From positions 1-60,010 of the forward strand of contig CAJTWA010000028.1 in NCBI GenBank assembly GCA_910580195.1: a stretch of 60,010 nucleotides of DNA. The letters are read 5' to 3'. Positions within the stretch are counted from its first letter, which is position 1, and every line of letters begins with the position of its first letter. Positions 1 to 8,246 of the stretch are shown here, piece after piece. The DNA comes from an uncultured Lachnospiraceae bacterium (lineage in GTDB: Bacteria; Bacillota; Clostridia; Lachnospirales; Lachnospiraceae). The translations under genes and the position numbers were made by a program. The notes beneath the pieces are model-generated. The model did no database searches. It was not told the origin of the DNA and saw nothing but the letters and a program-made list of their open reading frames with translations.

Positions 1-104
1 GGAGGAAGGGGGCTGCTGGTTTGCCTGTGTATCGGGGGGAGCAAGGCGGACATAGTTGCCACTGGGGATGGAGGAAGGGGGCTGCTGGTTTGCCTGTATA
101 TTGG
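1..104. repeat. Two direct copies of a 28-bp repeat, period 69
   Basis: The 28 bases at 1-28 recur exactly at 70-97 (starting GGAGGAAGGGGGCTGCTGG). Both end in TTGCCTGT, the right-hand flank seen on the dispersed hairpin family at 372, 18454, 38943 and 43178. The first copy may be the right arm of a structured element whose left part lies outside the window. Nothing coding is evident in 1-518. Confidence 0.6.
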
Positions 105-322
105 GGATGGAACAGCGTAATATTGCCAGAACGTATCTAAAAAATAATATATACCATTCAGTTTAAAAAAATTAATAGGATTTACATGTTTTTTATTTTT
201 TGATAATCGTGTATAATGAAATGTATTTTCTTGGGCATTTGTAATTATTTTACGGTATATTTCATGTTCAATTTTTAATTTTGACACATTTTTTCATCCC
301 CTATCCGGTTAATTCATAAACT

Positions 323-341
323 GTAATCCAGCCAGTACACT
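323..341. repeat. Degenerate end of the TAGTGTACTG repeat family
   Basis: The sequence TAATCCAGCCAGTACACTA matches, with one change, the right terminal inverted repeat of the 165-bp element at 10181-10345. It is a solo, truncated end. Confidence 0.5.
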
Positions 342-371
342 AATACTCAACAAACCTTTTCTCTGTACACA

Positions 372-398
372 GGCAATTCAGGGCTGCCCTGAATTGCC
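372..398. repeat. Dispersed hairpin, GGCAATTC...GAATTGCC type
   Basis: A 13-bp perfect inverted repeat with a one-base centre. Read on the minus strand its flanks are GCGGACGGC on the left and GCCTGTGTA on the right. These are the same flanks that surround the large structured element at 18454-18633, so it looks like a short, core-less member of that family. The T-poor flanks argue against a simple intrinsic terminator. Confidence 0.65.
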
Positions 399-518
399 GT
401 CCGCCCCCAAAGACTTCCCCCTCCTACATAATCCGCCGCAGTATACGGCTCTTGACAGCCCACTCCCATTTCCATAAACTATGAAATAAAAAAAATCTCC
501 CTAAGAAAGGAACACACC

Positions 519-851
519 ATGGAAAAATTCGAATACATTAAGTTCTACTGGGCTCCTTCCCCAAACGAAGAACACCCCGTAGTCCTGTTTTATGAAATTG
601 ATTTGGAAAATGAACGGTATGCCACACGAATGACGGAAATATTCCAAGACCGGAAAGCCGTCCCCGTGACAGACCCCGGCTTTCCATTTGTCACGGAAGC
701 CCCCGTTCCCACCATAGATGAAATAAATAGGGAAGAAGAATTCTTCGCCGAACTTATCTCAAAAGAAGCGTTTGAAAAAGCTTACCAATGCACATCCTAT
801 GAGGGAGCCATACGCTTTGATGCTTCACAGCAGTGTAAGTTTCCTTACTGA
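519..851 (+). CDS. DUF6881-like small protein
   Basis: A soluble 110-residue acidic protein with no signal peptide or membrane segment. The N-terminal half (YIKFYW, then an EIDLEN-type strand and a DRKAVPV segment) resembles the DUF6881 family, whose role is unsettled although members occur near toxin/immunity genes. The start is set by AAAGGA 8 bases before the ATG at 519. It stands alone, facing the convergent HAD/MATE pair, with about 160 bases between the stops. No partner toxin is visible, so an immunity role is only a possibility. The family call is from memory of the motif pattern. Confidence 0.6.
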   Translation: MEKFEYIKFYWAPSPNEEHPVVLFYEIDLENERYATRMTEIFQDRKAVPVTDPGFPFVTEAPVPTIDEINREEEFFAELISKEAFEKAYQCTSYEGAIRFDASQQCKFPY

Positions 852-1015
852 ACCTCCGCTGCAGGCAATGGGATATCCCTTCCTAACCTCTTCTCCCAGA
901 ACATTGCAAGCAGCATGGCATTTTACCCGCAAAAGAATAAATGTCCCCCACTGCAGCCCGCTTGATATTTCAATTACAGAAAAAACCAAAGATGGGGGCT
1001 GGCAGCAAGGCCCGC

Positions 1016-1666
1016 TCAGCGGGCCTCCAGCCACGGGATGACTTCCTCCAAGGAGCCTAATTCGGCAGCCGCCAATTCCCGGAACGGCTCCCCCGGCGCC
1101 TTCATGTCCGGGATGCAGAGAACCTCAATCCCTGCCGAAGAAGCCGCCTGTACCCCCGCCTCACTGTCTTCTAACACAAGGCACTGCTCCGGCGGCTCTC
1201 CTGCAAGCTCTGCAGCCTTAAGGAAAATATCTGGGAAGGGCTTTCCCCGCTCTACATCCGCCCCGAATACCATGCCGTCAAAATAAGCCCCAACCCCATT
1301 CTGCACAAGGATTTCCACTGCGCGGCCTTTGGAGCTGGAGGTTGCCAACATAATTTTGTACTGCTGCCGTTTCAGGTAAGACAGCAACTCCCTTGCGCCG
1401 GGCTTTAGGGCAACGCCTCCCCGGAGGTATTCCCGTTCCCTCCGTTCTACAAACGCAAGGCCTTCCTCCATGGAAATTGGCAGATGGTACGTATCCATCA
1501 TTGACCGCATATTCGCCGGCCCTGTTTTCCCGCTGTACCCATGGATATACTCCTCCAAAGAAAACTGATGCCCATAGGATTCTATCAAATCGCAGCACAC
1601 CCGGTAGCTAATCACCTCGCTGTCAATCAATAAGCCGTCTAAATCAAAAATCACCGTGCTTTTCAT
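1016..1666 (-). CDS. HAD-superfamily phosphatase, beta-phosphoglucomutase-like
   Basis: A 216-residue cytosolic HAD hydrolase of subfamily IA (phosphatase or phosphoglucomutase-like). Motif I is FDLDGLLIDSE at residues 7-17, where the two Asp are the nucleophile and the acid/base. Motif II is in LATSSSKG near 107, motif III is the Lys of GKPFPDIF near 141, and motif IV is LVLEDSEAG near 164. The helical cap lies between motifs I and II. The ATG overlaps the stop of the upstream MATE gene (ATGA), so translation is probably coupled. The stop codon lies in the loop of a GGCCCGC/GCGGGCC hairpin at about 1011-1027 that may end the transcript. The substrate cannot be read from sequence; a sugar phosphate is typical. 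Confidence 0.85.
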   Translation of the reverse strand: MKSTVIFDLDGLLIDSEVISYRVCCDLIESYGHQFSLEEYIHGYSGKTGPANMRSMMDTYHLPISMEEGLAFVERREREYLRGGVALKPGARELLSYLKRQQYKIMLATSSSKGRAVEILVQNGVGAYFDGMVFGADVERGKPFPDIFLKAAELAGEPPEQCLVLEDSEAGVQAASSAGIEVLCIPDMKAPGEPFRELAAAELGSLEEVIPWLEAR

Positions 1667-3027
1667 CCTGCACCCTCCTTCACATAATCTTTCAATTCTT
1701 CCCTATGCATAAATGCCGCCCCCAAGATAAAAAAGAAACAAACCACCCATGTCACAGGCTCGCAGATACACACCGCCCCATATCCCCAAGCTGGCACAAG
1801 GGAAAAGGCAAACACTGCCTTCCCAGCCAATTCCAAAGTGCTGCACAAAAGGGGCGAAATGGTGTGGCGCATCCCCTGCAATACATTCCTTACGATAACA
1901 AGGACAGCCATAGGCGGAGCCATCCATGTGCTGATTTTTAAGTAAAGCACTGCATTTGCAACGACTTCGCCGTTCCCGCTCCCTGTGACAGCCCGCACCG
2001 CCTGCGGGGCTGCCAAAGATACAAAGGCCACGGCAGCCAGCCACCAAACCCCATACAGAAAACTGGCTGCCCAGATGCCTTTTTTAATCCTAACCCCTTC
2101 CCCTGCCCCATAATTCTGGCTGGAAAAAGTAGCCATGCCTGTGCCAAGGGCAAGGCCCGGGATTTGGAACAGCTCTGCCAGCCGCCGCCCGCCCACTTGC
2201 GCTGCAATATATACATTCCCCAGCCCATTGATGCTGCCCTGCAAGAGGACGCTGCCAATATTGTACACCGTACCCATCAGCGCCATGCTCAGGCCGTCCC
2301 AGTACATCTTAATAACAAAGGATTTCGGCGCCTTCAGTTCTTTTGCGCCAAAACGAAGCTGCGGGAAACTGCGCCAAAGATACGCCATCCCCATCCCGGC
2401 GCTGGCTCCCTGCGCAAGCACAGTGGCGGCGGCCGCCCCTTGGACGCCCAAGCCCAAGGGGCCTAAAAACAGGAAATCCAAGAATATATTCAGCACGCTG
2501 CTACAAAAAAGGAACAAAAGCGGCGTTTTGCTGTCCCCTACCGCCTGCAGCAGGCTGGTTTCCAAGTTATAAGCCATAGTCAGCGGAACCCCTGCCAGTA
2601 TTATGGTAAAATAGCCCAAAGCCCCCTCCCAAAGCCCTTGCGGCACCTGCAAGGCCAAAAGGAGGCTGCGGCGGGACAGCAAAAACCCTGCGGCCAAAGC
2701 CAACGCAGACAGCCCGGAAAGGACTGCCATCCAGCAAACCGACTCCTTTACCTTCCGCCTGTCCCCTGCGCCAAAGCTCCGGCTTACCGACAGCGCCAGC
2801 CCTTGGTTCAGGCCAAATGATGCATTGGTAATCAAGCTGCACAAAGCCGAAGTCGCACCAATCTGGGACAATGCACGGTCCCCCAGAAGATGCCCGGCAA
2901 TTGAAAGATCCGCCAAATTATAACATTGCTGGAGCAGGTTGCCCAAAAACAGCGGCAGGGCAAACCGCAGCAAAATCCGCACTGGGCTGCCTTCCGTCAT
3001 TTTAATTCCATATTTTCTCTCTTCCAT
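1663..3027 (-). CDS. MATE-family multidrug/Na+ (H+) antiporter
   Basis: An inner-membrane efflux transporter of about 454 residues, normal for the NorM/DinF-like MATE family, with about 12 hydrophobic segments arranged as two six-helix halves. The first helix begins at FALPLFLGNLLQQ, and QVPQGLW, GVQGAAAATVLAQG and the second-half LGTGMATFSSQNYGAG are typical MATE elements. I place the start at 3027 (MEERKYGIKMTEGSP), which matches the usual MATE N-terminus; a longer frame begins at 3060. It overlaps the downstream HAD gene by 4 bases. A perfect 18-bp inverted repeat lies 50-100 bases upstream and could be regulatory. The substrate is unknown. Confidence 0.9.
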   Translation of the reverse strand: MEERKYGIKMTEGSPVRILLRFALPLFLGNLLQQCYNLADLSIAGHLLGDRALSQIGATSALCSLITNASFGLNQGLALSVSRSFGAGDRRKVKESVCWMAVLSGLSALALAAGFLLSRRSLLLALQVPQGLWEGALGYFTIILAGVPLTMAYNLETSLLQAVGDSKTPLLFLFCSSVLNIFLDFLFLGPLGLGVQGAAAATVLAQGASAGMGMAYLWRSFPQLRFGAKELKAPKSFVIKMYWDGLSMALMGTVYNIGSVLLQGSINGLGNVYIAAQVGGRRLAELFQIPGLALGTGMATFSSQNYGAGEGVRIKKGIWAASFLYGVWWLAAVAFVSLAAPQAVRAVTGSGNGEVVANAVLYLKISTWMAPPMAVLVIVRNVLQGMRHTISPLLCSTLELAGKAVFAFSLVPAWGYGAVCICEPVTWVVCFFFILGAAFMHREELKDYVKEGAG

Positions 3028-3078
3028 AACACCCACGCCCTTTCCTCCCACAAGCTGCAAGGAAATATTTTACTATTA

Positions 3079-3130
3079 CTCCGGCGGTTAAATATCGGCA
3101 AGTAAATACATGGATATTTAACCGCCGGAG
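3079..3130. promoter_or_regulatory. 18-bp perfect inverted repeat in the MATE leader
   Basis: CTCCGGCGGTTAAATATC at 3079-3096 pairs perfectly with 3113-3130 across a 16-base loop. It sits just upstream of the MATE start on the minus strand, where no gene ends, so it is not an obvious terminator. A leader hairpin or operator fits better, or a solo palindromic repeat. Confidence 0.55.
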
Positions 3131-3336
3131 CAATATAATAATTCAGACTTTTTCCCTCCACGCAACATCCCTAGCTGTATGGGAGGAGGCGGCAGTATGC
3201 CAAACATCCCCCGCAGCCTTCCATGCAGCCCCGGCACAGTTGCGGCAGCCAATGGCTGCTGCCCTTCGCACTGTTCCCTACGCGCTCTCCCAAAAATACA
3301 GCAATATCAGGAACATACCGCATAGCCCCGTCCATA

Positions 3337-3411
3337 GCAGCCTGCTGCCAGAAGGAAATAGCAGCCTGCTGCCAAAAGGAAATAACAGCCTGCCATCCGA
3401 AGGAAATAACA
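3337..3411. repeat. Three 24-bp tandem repeats
   Basis: Units read GCAGCCTGCTGCCAGAAGGA and variants, each ending in GGAAATA(G/A)C. They lie in the 3131-3622 gap between the divergent MATE and AraC genes. Several overlapping ORFs cross this gap on both strands, but none has a convincing ribosome binding site or protein-like composition. I see no gene here. Confidence 0.7.
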
Positions 3412-3622
3412 GCGGCATCCTGCGCTTTTGCATACCCTTTCCTGCAGCGCTGCACCAGATGCAGCGCCCCGCTGGCCGGAACATGGGCAGCAGCCAATTA
3501 CCTGCTACATGCAATTTACCACAAAACCCATCTTGCATCTTTACGGAAAACGACATATACTATAACAAAAACGACAAGAAGCCGCCCAGGAAAAAACCGT
3601 TTTACACTCTGTGCCTACGTAA

Positions 3623-3756
3623 AAGGAAAGGAACGGGTGATTTTATGATAAGGAATGTAAGGCCGGTTTTTTCAGGCAGCCGCGGGAAGAAGGAAAGGAA
3701 CGGGTAATTTTATGATAAGGAATGCTACATCGGTTTTTACAGACAGCTGCGGGAAA
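3623..3756 (+). repeat. 67-bp tandem duplication of the araC-like gene start
   Basis: Bases 3623-3689 and 3690-3756 are two copies of the same unit, carrying AAAGGAACGGGT(G/A)ATTTTATG. The first copy has its own ribosome binding site and ATG at 3645 and encodes a 20-residue peptide (MIRNVRPVFSGSRGKKERNG) that ends at a TAA only 5 bases before the real ATG at 3712. The real protein starts MIRNATSVFTDS, so the leader peptide is a decayed copy of its own N-terminus. Confidence 0.85.
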
Positions 3757-4599
3757 GAAGTCCCGGAGGAGCAGCCGCAATTCTTTAACCTCAACGCCAA
3801 TGACGGGGATATCTACCAGTTTGCCGGCGGGCATATCCCTTCCCATTGGCATAAAGAACTGGAACTATTCCTCCTGTACAAGGGGCAGGTGCAGGTTGGC
3901 ATCGGGGACTGCACTTACCAGCTGCAGGCCGGGGATGGGTGCTTTATCAATACGGAAGTGATCCATTCGTTTACCGCCAGGTCCCCTGCCCCCTGCACCT
4001 ACCGCTCTTTCGTGTTCAGCCCGGAAATTATCGGCGGCACGCCGGGCAGCATTTTTGATACGGCATATGTCCGCCCCCTGCTGGAACAAGGCGTCCCTTA
4101 CTTAAAGCTCCAAGAAAAAATGGGCGACAGCATCTATTTTGAACAGTTTGAGAAAGCCTTCGCATCCTGTGCAGAGGAACCTTATGGATATGAATTCCTA
4201 GTCAGGGACGCGCTTTCTGCTATCCTGCTCCATGTAACATCCAAAAGCAAGATTGCCCCAGCGCGCGCTATCCCCTCCATCCAAGAAACCCGGCTGAAAG
4301 AAATGCTTCTGTATATCGACAAAAACTTAGGGACGCACATTTCCGTTTCCGGGATTGCGGAAGCTGCAAATATCTGCCCCCGGGAATGTCAGCGCATTTT
4401 TAACCAATACCTGCACTACAGCCCGATTGCGTATGTCCAGCGGAAACGGGTTTTTGCCGCTGCGAAGGAACTGTCAGAAACAGACAGCCCCATCACGGAA
4501 ATCGCCTTAAACTGCGGGTTTTCCAACCCAAGCTATTTTTCAAAGCAATTTAAGGCCCTTATGGGAAGTACGCCCAGCGAATACCGGGCTTTTAATTAG
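3712..4599 (+). CDS. AraC-family transcriptional regulator with cupin sensor
   Basis: A 295-residue cytosolic DNA-binding regulator. Residues about 25-150 form an AraC-type cupin (HIPSHWHKELELF, then YQLQAGDGCFIN) expected to bind a small ligand, often a sugar. The C-terminal ~100 residues hold two helix-turn-helix motifs, the first around ISVSGIAEAANICPRECQRIF and the second in ITEIALNCGFSNPSYFSKQFK, followed by the family's G-x-TPSEYR ending. It is divergent from the MATE/HAD pair across a 680-base gap, so it could control those genes, but no binding site is evident. Its start region is tandemly duplicated, which creates a short leader ORF that could affect translation. Confidence 0.93.
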   Translation: MIRNATSVFTDSCGKEVPEEQPQFFNLNANDGDIYQFAGGHIPSHWHKELELFLLYKGQVQVGIGDCTYQLQAGDGCFINTEVIHSFTARSPAPCTYRSFVFSPEIIGGTPGSIFDTAYVRPLLEQGVPYLKLQEKMGDSIYFEQFEKAFASCAEEPYGYEFLVRDALSAILLHVTSKSKIAPARAIPSIQETRLKEMLLYIDKNLGTHISVSGIAEAANICPRECQRIFNQYLHYSPIAYVQRKRVFAAAKELSETDSPITEIALNCGFSNPSYFSKQFKALMGSTPSEYRAFN

Positions 4600-4610
4600 G
4601 AACTGTCCCA

Positions 4611-4741
4611 AAATAATTTACCATATTCCTTGCCTTTTCTCTGCTAGCGCCGTGAAAAAATCAATTACGTAGCCCGCTGTGCACCCGATTTTTCCGTAGC
4701 GCTAGCGGAGAAAAATACTATGGGCTACTGGTAAGTTATTT
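4611..4741. repeat. Large palindromic intergenic element
   Basis: The inner arms TTTTCTCTGCTAGCGC (4635-4650) and its complement (4699-4714) pair, and outer TTTACCA/TGGTAA pairs extend the fold-back. It lies between the convergent AraC and hybrid kinase genes, so it could act as a bidirectional terminator. At about 130 bases it is much larger than a normal terminator and looks like a dispersed palindromic element. Confidence 0.6.
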
Positions 4742-4769
4742 CGTGCCAGCCCTTAAGGATTTCCCTTTC

Positions 4770-7700
4770 CTACCCAAGGAACTTTTTCAGTATTTCAATA
4801 AATATTTCCATATCCAGCGGCTTGGCAATATGGGCGTCCATCCCGTTCTTTAAGGCTGCTTCTTTATCCTCCTCCAAGGCGTTAGCCGTCATGGCGATAA
4901 TGGGCATCTGCTTCACGTCCTTCCTTGGCATATTGCGGATTGCCCTTGTGGCTTCATAGCCATTCATAATCGGCATCTGGATATCCATTAGGATGACGTC
5001 GTAATAGTGCTCCTCGGATTCCTCCACCATGGCTACTGCATCTGTCCCGTCCGGGGCAAATTCCACTACAAACCCAGCCTCTTCCAAGATAATCTGCGCA
5101 ATTTCCCGGTTCAGCTCAATGTCGTCTACCAAAAGGACCCGTTTCCCACTAAAATCAGCCAGCGTCCAGGCCGCTGCTTCTTCTTCCGTCCCAGAAGACT
5201 TGTTATTGGCCGCCAAGAGAGCGGATTTCAAGTCAGACATAAAGAGGGGCTTTGCGCAGAATGCCGTCACCCCGGCAGCCGTTGCCTCCTCCTCAATGTC
5301 AGACCAATCGTAAGCTGTCAGGATAATGATGGGCACATCTTCCCCCGCAATGCTGCGGATTCTCCTTGCCGTTTCCACCCCGCTGGTTTCCGGCATCTGC
5401 CAGTCTATGATATAGGTGTGGTAGGCGTCCCCCTCCCCGTAAGCGCTTTTCGCCCGGTAAACCGCCTCCCGGCCGGAAGTCGTCCATTCTGCCCGCATCC
5501 CAAGCTGCTTTAACATTTTGCTCACGCTGTCGCAGGTGTTGAAATCATCGTCCACCACCAAGGCCCGCAGCCCTTCCAGCTCCTTCATCTGCGCTGCATT
5601 TTTTTCTACATCCTGCAGTTTCAGGGTAAGCTCTACCGTAAATGTGCTGCCCTTCCCTACCTTGCTCTCCACGCGGATGGCCCCATCCATCATTTCCACA
5701 ATATTTTTCGTAATTGCCATGCCAAGGCCCGTGCCTTGGATGCCCGACTGGGTCGCGCTTGCCTCCCGCTCAAAGGGCTCAAAAATATGGTCCACAAAGT
5801 CTGGGGACATGCCGATGCCGTTGTCTTTTATGGTAAAAATATAGTCCCCGTACCCATGGCGGAAGGTGGTTTTTTGCATAATCCGGAAGGTAACGCTCCC
5901 CCCTGCCGGCGTGTATTTCACTGCATTGCTCAAAAGGTTGATAAACACTTGGTTCATTTTCAAGGCGTCTGCGATGACGTCCTCATTCACTACCTCAAAG
6001 GTATCGATGAAAAGCTCCAGCTGCTTGGCCTTCACTTGGGGCTGGATGATATTGACAAGGTTATGCATCATTTCGGAAATGTTGCACTCCTGCTCCTTAA
6101 TCTGCACTTTCCCGCTCTCAATCCTGCTCATGTCAAGGATATCATTAATCAGGCTGAGCAAATGGTTGCTGGAGGAAAGCACCTTCTGCAAGCTGTCTTT
6201 CACCTGCTCCCGGTTGTCAATATGGCTGGCTGCGATAGTGGTAAAGCCGATAATGGCATTCATGGGCGTGCGGATGTCGTGGGACATATTGGAAAGGAAG
6301 GTGGTCTTTGCCCGGTTGGCATGCTGCGCCTGCATCAAGGCATCCTGCAGGGCTTGGGTCTGCTCCCGCTGCTTTTTCTCCGTTTCTGTAATGTCTTTCG
6401 TAACCACCATGACCATGATATCATCCGTATCGGAATCCTTCACCATAAGGAAGGACTGCCGGACACAGACCAGCGCCCCGGTAGGGTCCTGTTCCCAATA
6501 TTCCACGGCCACTTCCCCGTCCCCCATGGCAAACCGTTCCTTCAGGTAGGAAAGGTCCGCCACCTTATCATAATTTTCCAGCGACTCTTCCAGCACAAAC
6601 TGCCTCCACTGCCGGAAACACGCAGAAGCCTTGCATGGAGCCTTAAGCCCTGCTTTTTCCAGCATGGAAATCTGCTGGCCGTTGATGGTGCGGATAATGT
6701 CCCGCTCCACCAAATCCTTTGTCAGGTTAAAGTCAAAGGTACAGAGGGCGTTGGAAGTAATGGCAATCCGGTACTGCCGCTCCTTGCGGTTGGCAAGGGA
6801 TATCTTCGCTTGGATGTGCAGCTCTTTTTCCTTTACCTCCGTAATGTTCTGGCGGCTTAAGAGGGCTTTGGAAGGCCTGCCGCCCTCCCGCTCTAAGCAC
6901 ACCACATTGACGTGTTCCCACTCGTCCTTCCCATTCCGGAGCACATGGCGCTCAAACCGCAGGTCCTCCTGATCCATCAATGTTTCGGTAATGGCGTCTT
7001 TTTCCATCATGGCAGCAAATTCTTTGCGTTCTTCCGCTTCTTCCATGGGGGCGCACAGGTAGGTGCACAAATCTTGGTAAAGGCCGCTGACTGCAAGGCT
7101 CCTGTCTTCTGGGACCGTCCCGGCCAGATACTGGTAGGTGCCTTTCTCAAAATCCACCAAGGCAAACCGGGGGAACAGGGTATTCATGCCGCTGATAATA
7201 TAGCCCATCTCCAGATTTTCCTGTTTCAGCAGCTTACGTTCCCGGCCTGACCGGATAATCAGGGCAAGGATATACACGGCAAACAGGGCAATCAGTGAAA
7301 TTTCAAGCTGGATGCCTACCATATTTTCATCCCTTATCATCGCCTGCGTCACGTTTTTCGGGAACGTCTGCACAAGGACATAGCCATTTTCCGGCAGGTA
7401 CAGCACGCAGATATTGTCCGTCTTGCTGCCAGATGCACAGACAAAGGCCCCTGACCCTCCATTTTCAAATACTTTCCCTGCATCCTGCGCTGTTTTTTCG
7501 TCAATCACGCCTTCCGCTGACAGGCAATCCAGCAGGTTCCCTTCGTATTTCCTCTCGTCTGAACTGGCAATCACCCGGCCATCCGGCATACAGAGGTACA
7601 CATCCGCCTCCTCCCCAAAGTAAGTGGTCCTAAGCATTTCCCTTAAGCTCTCCTCTGCAAGGAAGGCTCCCCGGAATACCCCTACGATTTCCCCTTGGAA

Positions 7701-8171
7701 CCGCACCGGCGCATAAAAGCACGCCATCGTTTCATCGAAAAAGTGGGGGTCGAAAATAATATCCATCCCGCTCTCCCCCTGCATCCCTTTCTGGTAAAAA
7801 GACCGGTTGGTAACGTCCGCAGTCCGCCCGTCCGGGGCGTAATCCTTGCCGTTGGCGTCCGTATAAATCAGGACATTAAACAGATGCCTTGAATGTCCCT
7901 CCATGTTCTTTAGCATTTCCACCGTAACCATTGGCTCCTCAAGGCTTTCCTCCAGAAAATGCACATAGACGCTGATTAGGCTTTGGGCGCTCTTTAGCTT
8001 TTCATCAATCTTGGCTGCCGCTAGGTGCGCGGAATCCGCCGCATAGTTTTTATTCCGCTCTACCATGCGCCGCTGGTTCTGCAGGGTATACCAATGGAAT
8101 AAAATAATGATTGCTGCCAGAAGGAGCAGCACATAGACGGCGCCCTGCCGCGGCTTCTTTTTTCTTTCCAT
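4770..8171 (-). CDS. Cache-domain hybrid sensor histidine kinase with two receiver domains
   Basis: A membrane-bound two-component kinase of 1133 residues. The domains in order are: transmembrane helix 11-29; an extracellular double-Cache-like sensor of about 40-280 (TNRSFYQKGMQG, CFYAPV, GVFRG); transmembrane helix 286-307; two PAS-like segments at about 320-450 and 460-600; HisKA with the phospho-acceptor His631 in SHDIRTPMNAI; HATPase_c with N-box NLLSNAVKY near 745 and G-boxes DNGIGM and GTGLGM; REC1 with Asp923 in IIDWQMP; and REC2 with Asp1063 in LMDIQMP. There is no DNA-binding output, so it must signal through phosphotransfer or through the REC-HD-GYP protein encoded 75 bases upstream on the same strand. 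The Cache region predicts a small-molecule ligand outside the cell. Confidence 0.95.
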   Translation of the reverse strand: MERKKKPRQGAVYVLLLLAAIIILFHWYTLQNQRRMVERNKNYAADSAHLAAAKIDEKLKSAQSLISVYVHFLEESLEEPMVTVEMLKNMEGHSRHLFNVLIYTDANGKDYAPDGRTADVTNRSFYQKGMQGESGMDIIFDPHFFDETMACFYAPVRFQGEIVGVFRGAFLAEESLREMLRTTYFGEEADVYLCMPDGRVIASSDERKYEGNLLDCLSAEGVIDEKTAQDAGKVFENGGSGAFVCASGSKTDNICVLYLPENGYVLVQTFPKNVTQAMIRDENMVGIQLEISLIALFAVYILALIIRSGRERKLLKQENLEMGYIISGMNTLFPRFALVDFEKGTYQYLAGTVPEDRSLAVSGLYQDLCTYLCAPMEEAEERKEFAAMMEKDAITETLMDQEDLRFERHVLRNGKDEWEHVNVVCLEREGGRPSKALLSRQNITEVKEKELHIQAKISLANRKERQYRIAITSNALCTFDFNLTKDLVERDIIRTINGQQISMLEKAGLKAPCKASACFRQWRQFVLEESLENYDKVADLSYLKERFAMGDGEVAVEYWEQDPTGALVCVRQSFLMVKDSDTDDIMVMVVTKDITETEKKQREQTQALQDALMQAQHANRAKTTFLSNMSHDIRTPMNAIIGFTTIAASHIDNREQVKDSLQKVLSSSNHLLSLINDILDMSRIESGKVQIKEQECNISEMMHNLVNIIQPQVKAKQLELFIDTFEVVNEDVIADALKMNQVFINLLSNAVKYTPAGGSVTFRIMQKTTFRHGYGDYIFTIKDNGIGMSPDFVDHIFEPFEREASATQSGIQGTGLGMAITKNIVEMMDGAIRVESKVGKGSTFTVELTLKLQDVEKNAAQMKELEGLRALVVDDDFNTCDSVSKMLKQLGMRAEWTTSGREAVYRAKSAYGEGDAYHTYIIDWQMPETSGVETARRIRSIAGEDVPIIILTAYDWSDIEEEATAAGVTAFCAKPLFMSDLKSALLAANNKSSGTEEEAAAWTLADFSGKRVLLVDDIELNREIAQIILEEAGFVVEFAPDGTDAVAMVEESEEHYYDVILMDIQMPIMNGYEATRAIRNMPRKDVKQMPIIAMTANALEEDKEAALKNGMDAHIAKPLDMEIFIEILKKFLG

Positions 8172-8193
8172 AAAAATCCCTCCCTAAATGCCA

Positions 8194-8230
8194 ACACCCC
8201 CAGAAAGCTGCCCTGCCTTCTGGGGGTGTA
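8194..8230. other. Hairpin between the HD-GYP and kinase genes
   Basis: A 12-bp perfect stem (ACACCCCCAGAA with 8219-8230) lies in the 75-base gap between the two minus-strand genes. The run of T lies before the stem, not after it, on the coding strand. It is therefore a poor intrinsic terminator for the minus strand and more likely an intercistronic processing or stability element. Confidence 0.55.
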
Positions 8231-8246
8231 AAAAAGTACGCAATGG

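Noticed and set aside
3223..3648. Overlapping ORFs of 92-155 residues in the MATE-AraC gap
   Set aside because: There is no ribosome binding site or conserved motif, and the region is repeat-containing.
5736..6860. 374-residue ORF on the plus strand
   Set aside because: It lies antisense to the hybrid kinase (4770-8171), whose domains are all recognisable. The composition is that of a reversed GC-rich gene and there is no ribosome binding site.
8194..8230. Rho-independent terminator between HD-GYP and kinase genes
   Set aside because: On the coding strand the T-run precedes the stem. The two genes are also close and same-strand, so I list it as an intercistronic hairpin instead.
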